From NCBI RefSeq assembly GCF_008831285.2, contig NC_045148.1, positions 8,003,001 to 8,067,000 on the forward strand: a DNA stretch of 64,000 nucleotides, given 5' to 3'. A program made the position numbers and the translations under genes. Source of the DNA: Nymphaea colorata. Its lineage: Eukaryota; Streptophyta; Magnoliopsida; Nymphaeales; Nymphaeaceae. The notes beneath the pieces were generated by a model. The model had not been told where the DNA came from. It made no database searches and saw nothing but the letters and a program-made list of their open reading frames with translations. This document shows positions 39,071 through 49,798 of the stretch, piece after piece. The number at the start of each line of letters is the position of its first letter. Position 1 is the first letter of the stretch.

Positions 39071-40980
39071 CCTTGTAAAGACTTTTGAACTTCCCATTTT
39101 TCCAATTTCTGGATCGTGTTTTTCTATGTTGTGACATCTCACATTTCACGCACATTTGTTTGAATGAGCACATTAGTTCCTGCCTGGCACCCAATGTCGC
39201 CACTTATACATAACCAGTAACCATATGATATATAAGTGTTTTTTCATTTTTGGAACTTTTTTTTGCAGTTAATTTAGAATAATTTTATGCAATCAACCAG
39301 TTTTTATCCTGACTTCCAACATCTAAAAAGACAAACGGAAATGAATCAAGCAAGCTCATGATGTAGATTGAAATAACAAAGACGATCAACATTTTTGTGA
39401 TATTTATGTATATATAAGAGGACAAACTTTTCAAGAATTTAGGTTGTGTACTACCATTTGTTTCTGAAGCCTAAGTTCTGTGATAACTTGGTTTTTTAAC
39501 TAATTTTAAACAACTGGTTTGTATTTGGGTGGCAAGAGAAAAGGAAGTTTTCATAAATAACATGGGGAGCATTGTTTTATTAAAACTTAGGTAGCATTTA
39601 ATTGGTACATTTAAAAAATTAGTATTTCAAGAAGTTTCCCAAATTCGTCTTTTCAATGTAGATGACAAGAAAAAATTAAGTCTTCCTAAACATAAACATG
39701 CATCATAATATTTGTTTTGAGTGAGCGAGAGGTTGTCAACTCACTGCTCACTGCCCAAGAAAGAGGCCGGATTAATTTTGCCGATTTCCTTCAATCCTTT
39801 AATGGGAAGCTTCTTTTTTCTTCCAAGGACATTCAAATTGAATCTGCTTAACTTATCAAAAGGAAAAAAAGTTTCACCACTCGGCAGCTAGAAATGTTTC
39901 ATATCTTAAAAAAGTGTTGTAGATATCTTGATAAAAGAATAGTTTGAAAGTGTCAGATGAATGCTCATCTTCTAAAAGATATGATTTTGACTTACCTACA
40001 GTGATAGTATTTATATATTACATAAACATGTTTTATATTACAAATCTGTAACAAAATATTTAATGAAGAGACTGCACATAGGATGTCTATAAAATATATG
40101 AACAAAGTAAGGTTGGTTCGATCGGACGAAGGATGATTTTGGCGCCTGCCGGCTGCATGTGCCGCCCCCTGCATGTGCGCGCCGTCCCCTATTTTGTCTG
40201 TTGGCGTAGCGCCGTTTGCGGGTCCCACGTTGGGGTGGCCCCCCATCCACGCCGTCGGCGTCGCATGTGGGTGCCAAAGTATCGGAAAATGAAATTCCGG
40301 CGAGTGAACGCCTCGACATCTTCAACATTCACATGTTTTTATTTTCAACATATTTTATAAATACATATAAATCTAAAAGAAATAAAAAATTGTAAAACTA
40401 TATGAACATCCTGTTCTTAACATGCTGAAATTATTGATCTATATGAACATCATGTTCTTGACATGCATTTATCTCATGCTCAAAATATTGGTAGATTGTT
40501 TTTTTTTTAAAGTACTAATGACATACAATTCTAATTAGTTTTGATTTTTTTAGAGAGTCCACACCTTGTTATACATGTTACGTTGTATTTATACTTCCTC
40601 TTTTGCTTTTGTCTTGCGGTTTGTTACTATAGTTAGAGGACTTCTTGTCCTCAATTTTTGTATCTAAGGGACGTCTTGTCTCTCAATTTTGATATACATT
40701 CTCATTTTATCGGCACACCTTATTATATAGGTCTCTTCTATCAAGAGGATAGTCATTAAATAGTTTTACATCCCGCTTATAAACACATAAAGCATATAAA
40801 AAATAAAACATGACATAGAAGAATAGTAGTATGTCCATAACAACCGAGTTTAAGAGCGTAACATAAGTCTCCAAATTGGATATATTATATGAAACGGACT
40901 CAAATCGGATATATTATAGAACCACCTAAGTCTCCAAATAGCACTAAATCTTTTTGCCACTTAATCATCACCAAATTTTA
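39071..40980. other. Spacer between the two ARM genes, left part
   Basis: No gene was recognised. The start, CCTTGTAAAGACTTTTG, is shared with the DNA just after the second ARM gene and marks conserved 3' leader DNA from the duplication. A GC-rich island at about 40130-40310 stands out from AT-rich surroundings but has no supported frame. Confidence 0.6.
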
Positions 40981-41111
40981 AGGGCAGAGCTAGGCCTACA
41001 TGAGCCTTGGCTTTGCCTTAAAGAAAAAAAAAATAAAAAATTACTTATAAATTTTAAAGAATTTCACTTGTTTTATATAAACATTTAAAAAAATAATATT
41101 TTAGCTCTAAG
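40981..41111 (+). mobile_element. hAT-like MITE, family 2, truncated
   Basis: AGGGCAGAGCTAGGCCTACA followed by an AT-rich body with AAATTTTAAAGAATTTCACTTG and TTAAAAAAATAATATTTTAGC. It matches elements at 52755 and 53944 in sequence order. No matching right terminal repeat is seen. Confidence 0.45.
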
Positions 41112-41303
41112 TTTAAGATAAAGATATGAGCCTGAAAAATCAAACCAAAAAATCAGCCGCCCCGACTCACTCAACTTCCATGCAGTCACCAAACTAGCAC
41201 GACGCCAGTGCCACTCAGGCTGGGTGGGACTCACCCTTGGCTCAAAAGCCACGAAAGGTGGGACATGTACATGTTGGCATGTTATCAGTCTCGTCGATCC
41301 AAG

Positions 41304-41510
41304 AGGGCGGAGGGAGGGGGAAGCCGGCCTAGGCCATGGCCCTGCCCAACCAAATGAAAAAAAAAAAATACAGTATAAAAATTGATTTTTTTTTTTAACG
41401 TTCATGTATTTTTTGAATGTGAGTTCAGTTTAGCTCTACCCAAATCTAACCCACAAAACCCAACCTCCATTTGAATCGCCCCTGAAAAAAATTCTGGCTT
41501 CGCCCTGCCC
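41304..41510 (-). mobile_element. hAT-like MITE, family 1, inverted copy
   Basis: Read on the minus strand it begins GGGCAGGGCGAAGCCAGAAT, continues with GGTTGGGTTTTGTGGGTT, and ends CCATGGCCTAGGCCGG..CCTCCCTCCGCCCTC. This parallels the element at 31759-31963 along its whole length. Non-coding. Confidence 0.6.
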
Positions 41511-42207
41511 GAGACTACGAGACGATGAGCTTATATTGGGATCCATTTGAGGGCAGAAATCTGCATTTGTCCCCGGTTCTCTTGTTTTCTAGATAAAGTA
41601 GGATAATTCGGGAAATTTCGCGGCTCGTGTCATTACATCCGCGTTTTGCATGGCCTTTTACGATGATATGCGTATCTGTGTCAACGGGTCGGATCTTTAT
41701 TGGATCCACCAAGTATCGGCCCAGGTGTGATCCTAAACTGCAATGTGCTGGCATAGACACATGGGTCGAGCGGGTCTAAGATTTGGGAACCACGGATGGA
41801 GGGCAGGGATCCAGTTCCGACTGGCCTATGAACTTACCCATTCCTTTTGGTCTAAGTTTTTGAAAGTTTCTACAGTCAAACTCGACAATGTGGGCGTGAT
41901 CGAACGGGAATTGAAAAATTCATGTGGAATTCTATAGCGTGAAAAGAATCAACAACTACGAAAATCCCAAAATTTCATGATCCCGAAACGCTCTTCTACA
42001 GGCAGAAAAAACATGATATAGAAGTTCCTATTATAAAATGAACCCGTGCCTGCTCGCGTCCAGATTACTACAAACATGACTAGAAAATTAAACTTACAGT
42101 CGCAGTAACTTATATTTATATATAAACGAGAAGCTCTTGTTTCGCTTTCTGTTATCCACCCGTTGAAGCAAGAGCTAGACTGGATAAAAGATGGAGCTTC
42201 AAACTTT
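41511..42207. other. Spacer between the two ARM genes, middle part
   Basis: No gene, RNA or clear repeat was recognised. Confidence 0.5.
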
Positions 42208-42473
42208 TATATATATATATATATACATATAAAATAAGTGGAGGATGACTCTAAAGTAAGCTAGTTATCTAACCAAGGACGTTCATACGAAACAAATAAA
42301 TGGTTAAAAAAAATATAATCTAATATTAAATGACAATATATAATGAGTGAACAATGACCCTAGAATTATTCAAAGAAAAATAATAAAAAAAGGATGTAAA
42401 TTAATATTATTAAATGACAAAATTATCGATAACTTAATGGTTGGATAACTCCAAAAAAATAAAATTACCATTC

Positions 42474-42516
<43 letters not shown>
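42208..42516. mobile_element. MITE-like element bounded by (TA)n tracts, copy D
   Basis: TA tracts (about 42208-42226 and 42479-42516) flank an AT-rich non-coding body. The left end reads AAATAAGTGGAGGATGACTC and the right end ATTACCATTCAATTTTA, the latter shared with copies A and B. It also shares the TCTAATATTAAATGAC-type interior. Confidence 0.6.
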
Positions 42517-42518
<2 letters not shown>

Positions 42519-43480
42519 ATAACGTGTACGTCAGTGCCACACAACGTAATGAAAGATTATATGTACTTGAGAACGAAATGTTTGAGTTTGTCCGAATTTT
42601 AGAATCTATCCTGATATTAAAAAAAGGTTTTTTTTTAAAAAAAAAAGGTTATCAAGCATTTATTTCCGTACGATCGTTCTAACTGTTTGGTGGTGCGTCT
42701 TTTCCAAAAAAGAGATGGAAAAAGAGAGGATTCAACCACTGCCTGCTGGGAATCTCATAAAAACTTAGCTGAGGAATGGATTCTCATTCTTCTGCCACTT
42801 GGATTTGAGAAAGATCAAGCGCATGATATGAATCTGATGTGATAGGTTTCGCTGATACTGTCGAAATATCAACAGTAAATCTTTCATCCACCTAATACTT
42901 TTGTTTTTTTTTTTTTTTTTTTTTTTTGTATCGAGAGAGAAGGTAGGATTTAAAATCAAAGGTCTGATCTTAAATCCAGGATTCTTAAATCCTGGGATTT
43001 TAAATCCGAAGCAGTCAAACGCCCTCAAACTAGCTAGATCTAACTCTCTCTCCGATTAAAGTTCCTTTGGTTACAAAATCACTTCCGTTCTTCTCACTGT
43101 GTGCATGCTTCAGATGCTTCTGTCAGGTGTAAAGTCCCAAGATGTTCGCTGTATTTCTAACAGGAAGGAAGGAACGCCGTGGGTGGCTGGAACCACTACG
43201 TGTCAAATTACCGAATTACCCTTAACGGTCTTGTTACCCCTACAACAGGCGTCAACAGAATCTAGTCCACCGCCAGAGTGACATTCATGTTATTTAGTAA
43301 CAACGGTATAGGCAAAAATGTCAACATCATCTTTTTGAGAATCCCGTCCCGCCATAGTACTAAATTCTCCACCCGCCCCCTCCCGCCACCGTCAGAGACC
43401 CATCTTTCTCTCTCTTTCTGATTCCGGCTGCAGTTCCGTGAGATCCGGCCTGGATTTTCGTGTCTAATGGATGCTTCTCC
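42517..43480. other. Spacer and 5' region of ARM gene 2
   Basis: A T-run at about 42904-42927. Next to it is a segment rich in GGATTTAAAATC and CTTAAATCC motifs that is nearly palindromic (42950-43010). The second ARM gene's leader must lie within the last 200 bases; a CT-rich stretch is at 43404-43416. In another frame, ATGs at 43467 and 43471 overlap the ARM start. Confidence 0.5.
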
Positions 43481-45265
43481 ATGGGGCACGAAGGCGGTGG
43501 AGTTGTGAAACCTGAAATGGGGAAGCAAGTAAGCGAGCGATGGCCGGGCAGAGCGAAGGAAGGAGGAGGGTTGGAGGTGAAGGTTGGATCCCGGCAGTCG
43601 GAGTGTGGTCTACGGCGAGCTCTGGACCTGATCACGTCGGTGACGGTCCTCACACACTCAACACGAGTTTTCCCTGTGAAGTGGCAGTCCATCCGTGCCA
43701 GGCTCGACCGGCTCCATTCGGATCTCTCCAACATCCTGCTCCTTCTAGACTCCGCTTCTGCCTCCCACAACGGCGGCCACGCCGTTGGGATCCCCTCGAT
43801 CATCGCAACGTTGTCCGAATGTTCTGCCATGTCGCGCAGCTGCACAGAGCTGACCTACAGCGGGAAGCTTCTGATGCAGAGCGACCTCGACAAGCTCTGC
43901 GGTCGCCTGGACGGGCATCTCCGGCTCATAGACGGCGCCTACCGAACGGGAGAACTCGCCGCGCATGCCATGGCGATCGTCGTCTCCCGACCACCCGCTG
44001 GTGCGCCTCGGGAGGACGTTCGGTTCTTCGTGAGCGACCTCTTCACGCGTGTTCAAATCGGAACCACAGCCATGAAGGTGGACGCGCTCCGGGCACTCGA
44101 GGAGATCGTCTGCGAGGAGGAGAAGCATCGGAGGATCGTCATGGAAACCGGCGAGGTGGCTCAACTGGTGAGGGTTTTGGAGTCGGGCGACGTGGAGATA
44201 AGCAAGAGAGCGGCAAGAATTCTGGCAGCAATCGCTCGCAACGAAGAGCACAAAGCTGAGCTCGTCTCAGCGGGAGTCATATCCCCTGCAATCGGGCTTT
44301 TGGAGAAGGGCAGAGGCCATGGGAGAGAAGCCGCCGCCGTGATGCTTAACCGACTCACTGCTTACTCAGAGAACGCATGGTCAGTTTCATCTCAAGGAGG
44401 GGTGACGGTGTCGTTGGCCGTCTGTCAGACAACGGACGGCATCCTCCGGCGGGAGGCTGCTGGAATCCTGAGGAACGTGGCTGGAGTGGAGGAGATCCGG
44501 CGGTTCATGGTCGACGAGGGCGCTGTCTCCGTCGTCATCGGCCTCCTAAGGTCAGACGATGAAGAGACTCAAATTTGTGCGGCAGATTGCTTACGAATAA
44601 TGTCGACTGGCGACGTATTTATTAGGAGTTCAATCGTTAGAGAGAAAGGGATCCAGTCCCTCGTGTCTTCCTTGATCTCCAAGTCGTCGGAGTGTCGAGA
44701 ATTCGCCTTGAGGGCGATCGGAAACTTCGCATCCTCGCCGACCTTTGCAAAGGTGGTCGTTCTTTCCGGCTTCCTCGGCTGGATCCCCGCGATCCTTAAG
44801 GGAGGAGAGTTTAGAATGCAAGAGCCGGTGGTGCGGACTGTGCGAGACCTCGTTAAGGTTTCCGATGACGCAAAACGCGCTGCCGGAGACGTCGGAGTGG
44901 TGCCGGAGTTGCTCAAGCTTCTCGATGCGAAGTCGGCTACCGCGAGAGAGATGGCCTCCGAGGCAATATCCGAGATTCTCGGTGTCCCGAAAAACAGGAA
45001 CAGGTTTGTTCAGGAAGATCGCAACATCCTTCGCGTCCTCCAAACGCTCGACGCCGACACGGGCACCCGAGCACGGCAGTTTCTCCTCCTCACTCTCATT
45101 TGGGTATCGAATTCCCCGATCGGCAGACGGAAGATCTCGTTGTCCGGTTCCATCCGCGCCATCGAGCGGCTGGCCGAGGGCGACGTCCCCGAGGCAAAGC
45201 GGATTGTCCGGCGAATTTCTGGTGGAAAATTTCGAAAGATCCTTGGCGTCATCTGGAGATCATAA
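43481..45265 (+). CDS. Armadillo-repeat protein, At5g50900 type, copy 2 (intronless)
   Basis: Tandem paralogue of the gene at 37274, in the same orientation about 4.4 kb downstream. The longest ATG-started frame encodes 594 aa. The ATG at 43517 (MGKQ), with G at -3 and G at +4, aligns with the family start and is a strong alternative (582 aa). Domain order is the same: an N-terminal helical region with FPVKWQSIRARLDRLHSDL and LTYSGKLLMQSDLD, armadillo repeats with REAAAVMLNRLTAYSENAWS and REAAGILRNVAGVEEIRRFM, and the C-terminal FVQEDRNILRVLQ..KFRKILGVIWRS. Most differences from copy 1 are conservative substitutions, with a few small indels, for example loss of residues after SHNGGHA. Both copies keep full-length frames, so both are probably functional. 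Role unknown; protein binding is inferred from the fold. Confidence 0.9.
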   Translation: MGHEGGGVVKPEMGKQVSERWPGRAKEGGGLEVKVGSRQSECGLRRALDLITSVTVLTHSTRVFPVKWQSIRARLDRLHSDLSNILLLLDSASASHNGGHAVGIPSIIATLSECSAMSRSCTELTYSGKLLMQSDLDKLCGRLDGHLRLIDGAYRTGELAAHAMAIVVSRPPAGAPREDVRFFVSDLFTRVQIGTTAMKVDALRALEEIVCEEEKHRRIVMETGEVAQLVRVLESGDVEISKRAARILAAIARNEEHKAELVSAGVISPAIGLLEKGRGHGREAAAVMLNRLTAYSENAWSVSSQGGVTVSLAVCQTTDGILRREAAGILRNVAGVEEIRRFMVDEGAVSVVIGLLRSDDEETQICAADCLRIMSTGDVFIRSSIVREKGIQSLVSSLISKSSECREFALRAIGNFASSPTFAKVVVLSGFLGWIPAILKGGEFRMQEPVVRTVRDLVKVSDDAKRAAGDVGVVPELLKLLDAKSATAREMASEAISEILGVPKNRNRFVQEDRNILRVLQTLDADTGTRARQFLLLTLIWVSNSPIGRRKISLSGSIRAIERLAEGDVPEAKRIVRRISGGKFRKILGVIWRS

Positions 45266-45364
45266 ATCCTGACCTTGTAAAGACTTTTGCTGTTATCTTT
45301 TCTTGAAATTTCTGAATTTTGTGTTGCTTTAAGGCTTTATATATTTCACATTTCATGCTGAAAG
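45266..45364. other. Conserved 3' leader DNA of ARM gene 2
   Basis: CCTGACCTTGTAAAGACTTTT follows the stop closely and is also found after ARM gene 1, so the duplication included the 3' untranslated region. Confidence 0.6.
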
Positions 45365-45715
45365 AACGAGTTGAGTTTGAGTCAGTTATTTACTTAACTA
45401 ATTCGCTCGAGTTCCTCGTTCAAATAGTTCAAACTCATCACGTAACTGTTGAGTTGAGTTGAGATTTAATTGAGTTTTAATCGAGTTTGTCGAGATTTAA
45501 TGAAGTCGATATATTGAAACAAATTTAAGATTTTGTCTGACCGCTAATTGATTCGAGCTCAACACGTAACAGTTGAGTTGAGTATGAGACCGCTAATTGA
45601 TTTGAGTCCGAGCTGCTTTTGTCTAACTATTTTCAAACTTAAATCGAGTTGAGCTTGAGGTTTCATTAGTCGAGTCAAGCTCGAGCTGACTGAACCACTC
45701 GACTGGTGTTCTCCT
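45365..45715. repeat. GAGCTCGA-rich dispersed repeat, copy 3
   Basis: Degenerate units such as GAGTTGAGTTGAGATTTAA, ATCGAGTTTGTCGAGATTTA and CAAGCTCGAGCTGACTGAAC. Same family as 21070-21575, sharing the GTCGATATATT and CAACACGTAAC motifs. Confidence 0.65.
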
Positions 45716-47826
45716 AATTGTAAGTAAAATATTTACCCGCTTTTTAGCACTCTACCCAAGGAACCAATAGATTTCTTCACATAGATTTAGTAACTAATCT
45801 GTTTGGGTGAAAAAAATAAAAAGAAAACTTTAGCCTTCATAGGGGAAACCGGAGCTTGCAAACCAAACCAACAAGGGGTCTAGTAAATGCGATTGATATG
45901 TCAACTTCAGTTAAGTTATTAAGGGAGTGGTTGTTAGTTTTGGTAACTTTTTCTCCTACAATCAAACACCGCTCAAGTTTTAATGAGCCAACACTCTTTG
46001 GTACCCACTTTCAAGTTAGGTGAGCTTCACTTTTCATAACTTCATATACATTAAAACCCAAGGAACGTTTCACTTTTTCTTGCTCCATAAATCCACGAAG
46101 CTTCTTATGGTCGATTGATTGTTAACATCGCTATTACTACCATGAACTCTTTCATAATATCGTTGCAGAGTTTTTATGATATCATTTAATTTGTTTACCA
46201 CCCACTTGTCCTTATTGATCTTAAGAATACTATTGTAGTAAACAGATATTAAGTTAATAATCTTTTAGTCTAATACTGTTTTTGTAGCAATAGAAAAATA
46301 AATAACTCTTACAACATCAAACTTTCATACTAAAGAAATCAATATTTTCCATAGAAATAACTTGAATTAAGACTTACTTTACGTCAACTTAGTTTTTATA
46401 AACAACGTACATATTTTGTTTAAAAAGTATTTTATATAACAAATCATCCTGACCTAACTGGATAAATATATCAAGCATAGGCATAATAACCACTAATCAA
46501 GGCCTAACCATATGTACCAATGTTACATTTTCAAAAAAATCGAGTCTGATGGACGTAGAAAGAAAAAATCGTTCGAGTACTCGACCCGAATCGCTATTAG
46601 TTATTAAATACGACAACGTATCCATCAACAAAATCATAAGCTAGCGGATCTAATGCAAACAAGTTGGTTCCTGTACTATAAATGTGTATTATATTTGTGT
46701 ATAAAAAATACAATATAATGACGAGTTTATACAGACAAAAACTAAATGAACTTAATTTAAGTGACTAAAGCGCTTGACGACGAGGGATCACATTGGGGTC
46801 GGCTAATTTTCCGGACCCAGTAGGTGTGCGCGCCGAGCCATGTTTTGTCTTTGAGCGAGCGGTGGGGCACCTTGAGTCAAGGGAGACCTGGACCAAGTCT
46901 TGAGTGTCCTGGCCCCTGATCTCGAATGCAAAGTCTCGGGAAAATTTCTATTCATGAGAGATATGATGGATGATTCAAGGAACATAGTGTTGTAATAAAA
47001 TAAATAAAATATGTACGTAGTTTGATTTCTGTGAAGCGTTATGCCTCTATGTTTTATGTCTTGGAGTTAGGTAATTTAGGTAAAAGATACACATTATTAC
47101 TATCGATGATGTTGAAATGGTGGGTTGTGAACCTTTTACTCTTACTCGCTCACAGATATGTGATCCTTTTGTGGTTGTTTGGTAAACGAAACACTTTGTC
47201 ATTGTTGCATAAACTTACTCTTAAATTTGGAGAAATTTATAGGCACCTAGTTTTAGAGTTTCATGAATCTGCTTTAATTTTTTTTTTATGTAGATTCGTG
47301 GGACACTCACATGGTGTTTCAACATACAAATAACTTTAATCACCGAAAGAGAGATGATGTTAACAGGTTAATCAAATGAAAGCAACAATTTCTCGAAAAT
47401 ATCAGAGTTTAGAACAACTAGTATTTTCGAGAATTTTATCGAGGCTTCAAGAACCATCACATGAAAATCGACTGCTCACTCCATATATTTCCATTGCGCC
47501 ACAAAAGATGGACTACATGAGCAATGCTAGGAATTTTTTATTGCAGGAATCAAATTATAGTTTCAAAAATTCAATAAAAACCAATTTAAAATTTTTTATA
47601 TAAAATAAACAAAAAATTTCAAAATTTACACTATAAAATTTTATATATATATATTTTTAATTTGAGGAGGGCCAACCACGAATGACTTTGACATGGTTCT
47701 TGATACTGAAAGTCGTGGATTCAGATCAGACAAATCCTGAAAAATGCTCAACACCTTATAAATTGTATGCCATTCATGGCACTCTTCACACGCGTGCACG
47801 CCCACACACACACGCACGACCGCAAA
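45716..47826. other. Intergenic AT-rich DNA, no gene seen
   Basis: The frame at 47022-47333 is leucine-rich only because the DNA is T-rich, and resembles nothing known. No RNA gene or clear element was recognised. Confidence 0.5.
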
Positions 47827-49592
47827 TCAAATTATTTTAATGAAATAAAACGAAAAGCAAAGAGATTTCAGATTTTTAAAATGACTTAATTGCCACTCAT
47901 TTCTGGTTCTATGGACGAAAACAGGCTGTGCTTGATAAACGAATCTCATGTGGGGGGAAACAGAATAATTTGCTGAACTTTCCCCTTTTTTTCTCACAAA
48001 TGACCAATTCGTCCCCACAATTACTGGTTTGGATCTGGACTTACATCTGGTGAACCCGATTTCCAAATTTGTTTTGGATCTTGGATCAGGTGGGCAGTAC
48101 GGCCATATCCACATACAGATGAGAAATCTCGATCCAATGATGGGCCTCAATGCAAATATTTAAATGCTATCCTTAAACATGGTAATATTTACAAAACTAT
48201 AAGTACCAATTATATTGCCGCTCATATGATTAGAAATTACGGAGTTCAAGCACATGACTATGACTTCCTAAGTGGCAGACTTTTATGGATCTATATTTGG
48301 TTTCAAAGACCAGCCTCGTTGGACCCCTTAGTTTGACATATGGATATGGATCTATATTTTGGTTCCATCCCGCACAAATCGGAAAGAAAAAGGTTAGACA
48401 GCTTTACCATAAGTTTTGATGTCCGGGACCCGAAACGGAGGGCACGTCAGTAATTAAGGTGGCTCTCTTGTGAAATGACTAGAGTAGCCCTTACAATTTG
48501 CTGATGTCCAGCTAGGAGCAAAACAGTCTTATCGCCTGTGGCTTTATTTTAAGTTTTCAACTGTGGCGTAAAATGTAAATCTAGCTTATTTTGTGTGAAA
48601 TGACAGTATTGCCCTTATCTACAAATACGTAGACGGAACAACCCAAGCGAGCTTCCTGTGAAGCCAAGAAAATATTTTATCCAGATCATGAAGCGGATGA
48701 GGGAGCATTCCCTGCTTCGCTGCTTCATGTGCTGGAGGAAATATTTTTTGGCCTTACACGAAGCTTTCGCTTGGATTATTCCGTCTATGTGTCCACAAAA
48801 AAGGGCGTTACTGTCATTTCACACGAAATAAGCTAAATTTACATTTTACTCCACAGTTGAAAACTTAAAATAAAGCCACAGGCGATAAGACTGTTTTTGC
48901 TCCTACCTGGACGTCACCAAAGCGTGAGGACTACTCTCGTCACTTCGCAAAAGAGCCACCTTAATTACTAACGTGTCCTCGAGTTCGGGTCGGGTTCGGG
49001 TATGAAAACTTGTAGTGAAGCTGTGGGTATCTGATTTGTGCGGAGATGAAACCAAAATGTAGATCCACATCCGTGTATCAAAATAAAGGGTCCAACGAGG
49101 CAGGTCTTTAAGTCCAGATCTAGATCCATAAAATTCTCCCACTTTAAAGGAAGTCATAGCGATGCTTGAGCTCATAATTTCTAATCATCTAAGTGTGAAA
49201 TTATTGATAATTGTAGTTTCCTAAATAATACCAAGTTTGAAAATAACATTTAAAAATTGGCACTCAGCCCCATCATTGGATCCAGATTTCTCATACGCAT
49301 GTGAAAACGGCCGTTCTACCACCTGATCCAGGATCCGAAAGCACAGAATCCCAGTTCCCATTGAAAAGCAGGTCCAACAGATGTAGGTCCTAATCCAAAC
49401 CAGTAATTGGGGACGAATTGGTCATTTGTTAGAATAAAGGCCAAAGTTCCAAAAAAATAAAAAAGAAAAAGCTACGAGACTCGTTCAGCAGGCCTGTTTT
49501 TGTCAACAGCACCAGTAGTCAGTGGTAATAAGGTCATTTCAAAGATCTGAAATCTTTTTCTTTTTCCCTCTCTTACATTTTAAATAATTGGA
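47827..49592. mobile_element. Large foldback: near loop-free inverted repeat of about 1.77 kb
   Basis: The two halves are reverse complements of each other over about 880 bp per arm, meeting at about 48706 with a loop of only a few bases (GGGAGCATTCCC). Paired blocks include CAATTCGTCCCC..ATTACTGG (48005-48030 with 49400-49425), GACTTCCT..TTTTATGGATCTA (48259-48294 with 49123-49158), GCCTCGTTGGACCC (48314 with 49090) and CAGGCGATAAGACTG (48527 with 48878). Mismatches and small indels are spread along the arms; by eye roughly four fifths of positions agree. The outer ends are near CAAATTATTTT and AAATAATTGG. There is no transposase-like frame. It may be a foldback element, a long-TIR MULE derivative, or an inverted duplication. 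Confidence 0.85.
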
Positions 49593-49798
49593 TTTTTTTT
49601 AAAAAAGAGAAAAAAAAGAGTGCACAGTAGTAACATTAGGTATTTGTATTTGTTATTATTTAGTAAAAAACTAAGCTTGATTTTGTAAAATGGTGTCGTT
49701 TTATAACTGGAAAATGCAAACTCAACTGCGCATCTTTTTGGGGGCAAAGAAAAAAAAAAAAAAAAAAAAAACTTAGCCTATTATAACATCTATTCTTG
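49593..49798. other. Short spacer with an A-run between the two foldbacks
   Basis: Contains an A-run of over 20 bases at about 49749-49771. No gene. Confidence 0.6.

Noticed and set aside
43460-43480. Start of ARM gene 2 at 43460
   Set aside because: That codon is GTG. The first in-frame ATG is 43481, and 43517 is also plausible.
43540-44259. 239-codon frame overlapping ARM gene 2 on the same strand
   Set aside because: It is a shifted-frame shadow of the GC-rich ARM sequence; it is Arg/Pro-rich with no domain, while the ARM frame shows family conservation.
48903-49175. 90-codon minus-strand frame in the large foldback
   Set aside because: It lies in one arm; the mirrored arm does not keep an equivalent open frame, which argues against coding.
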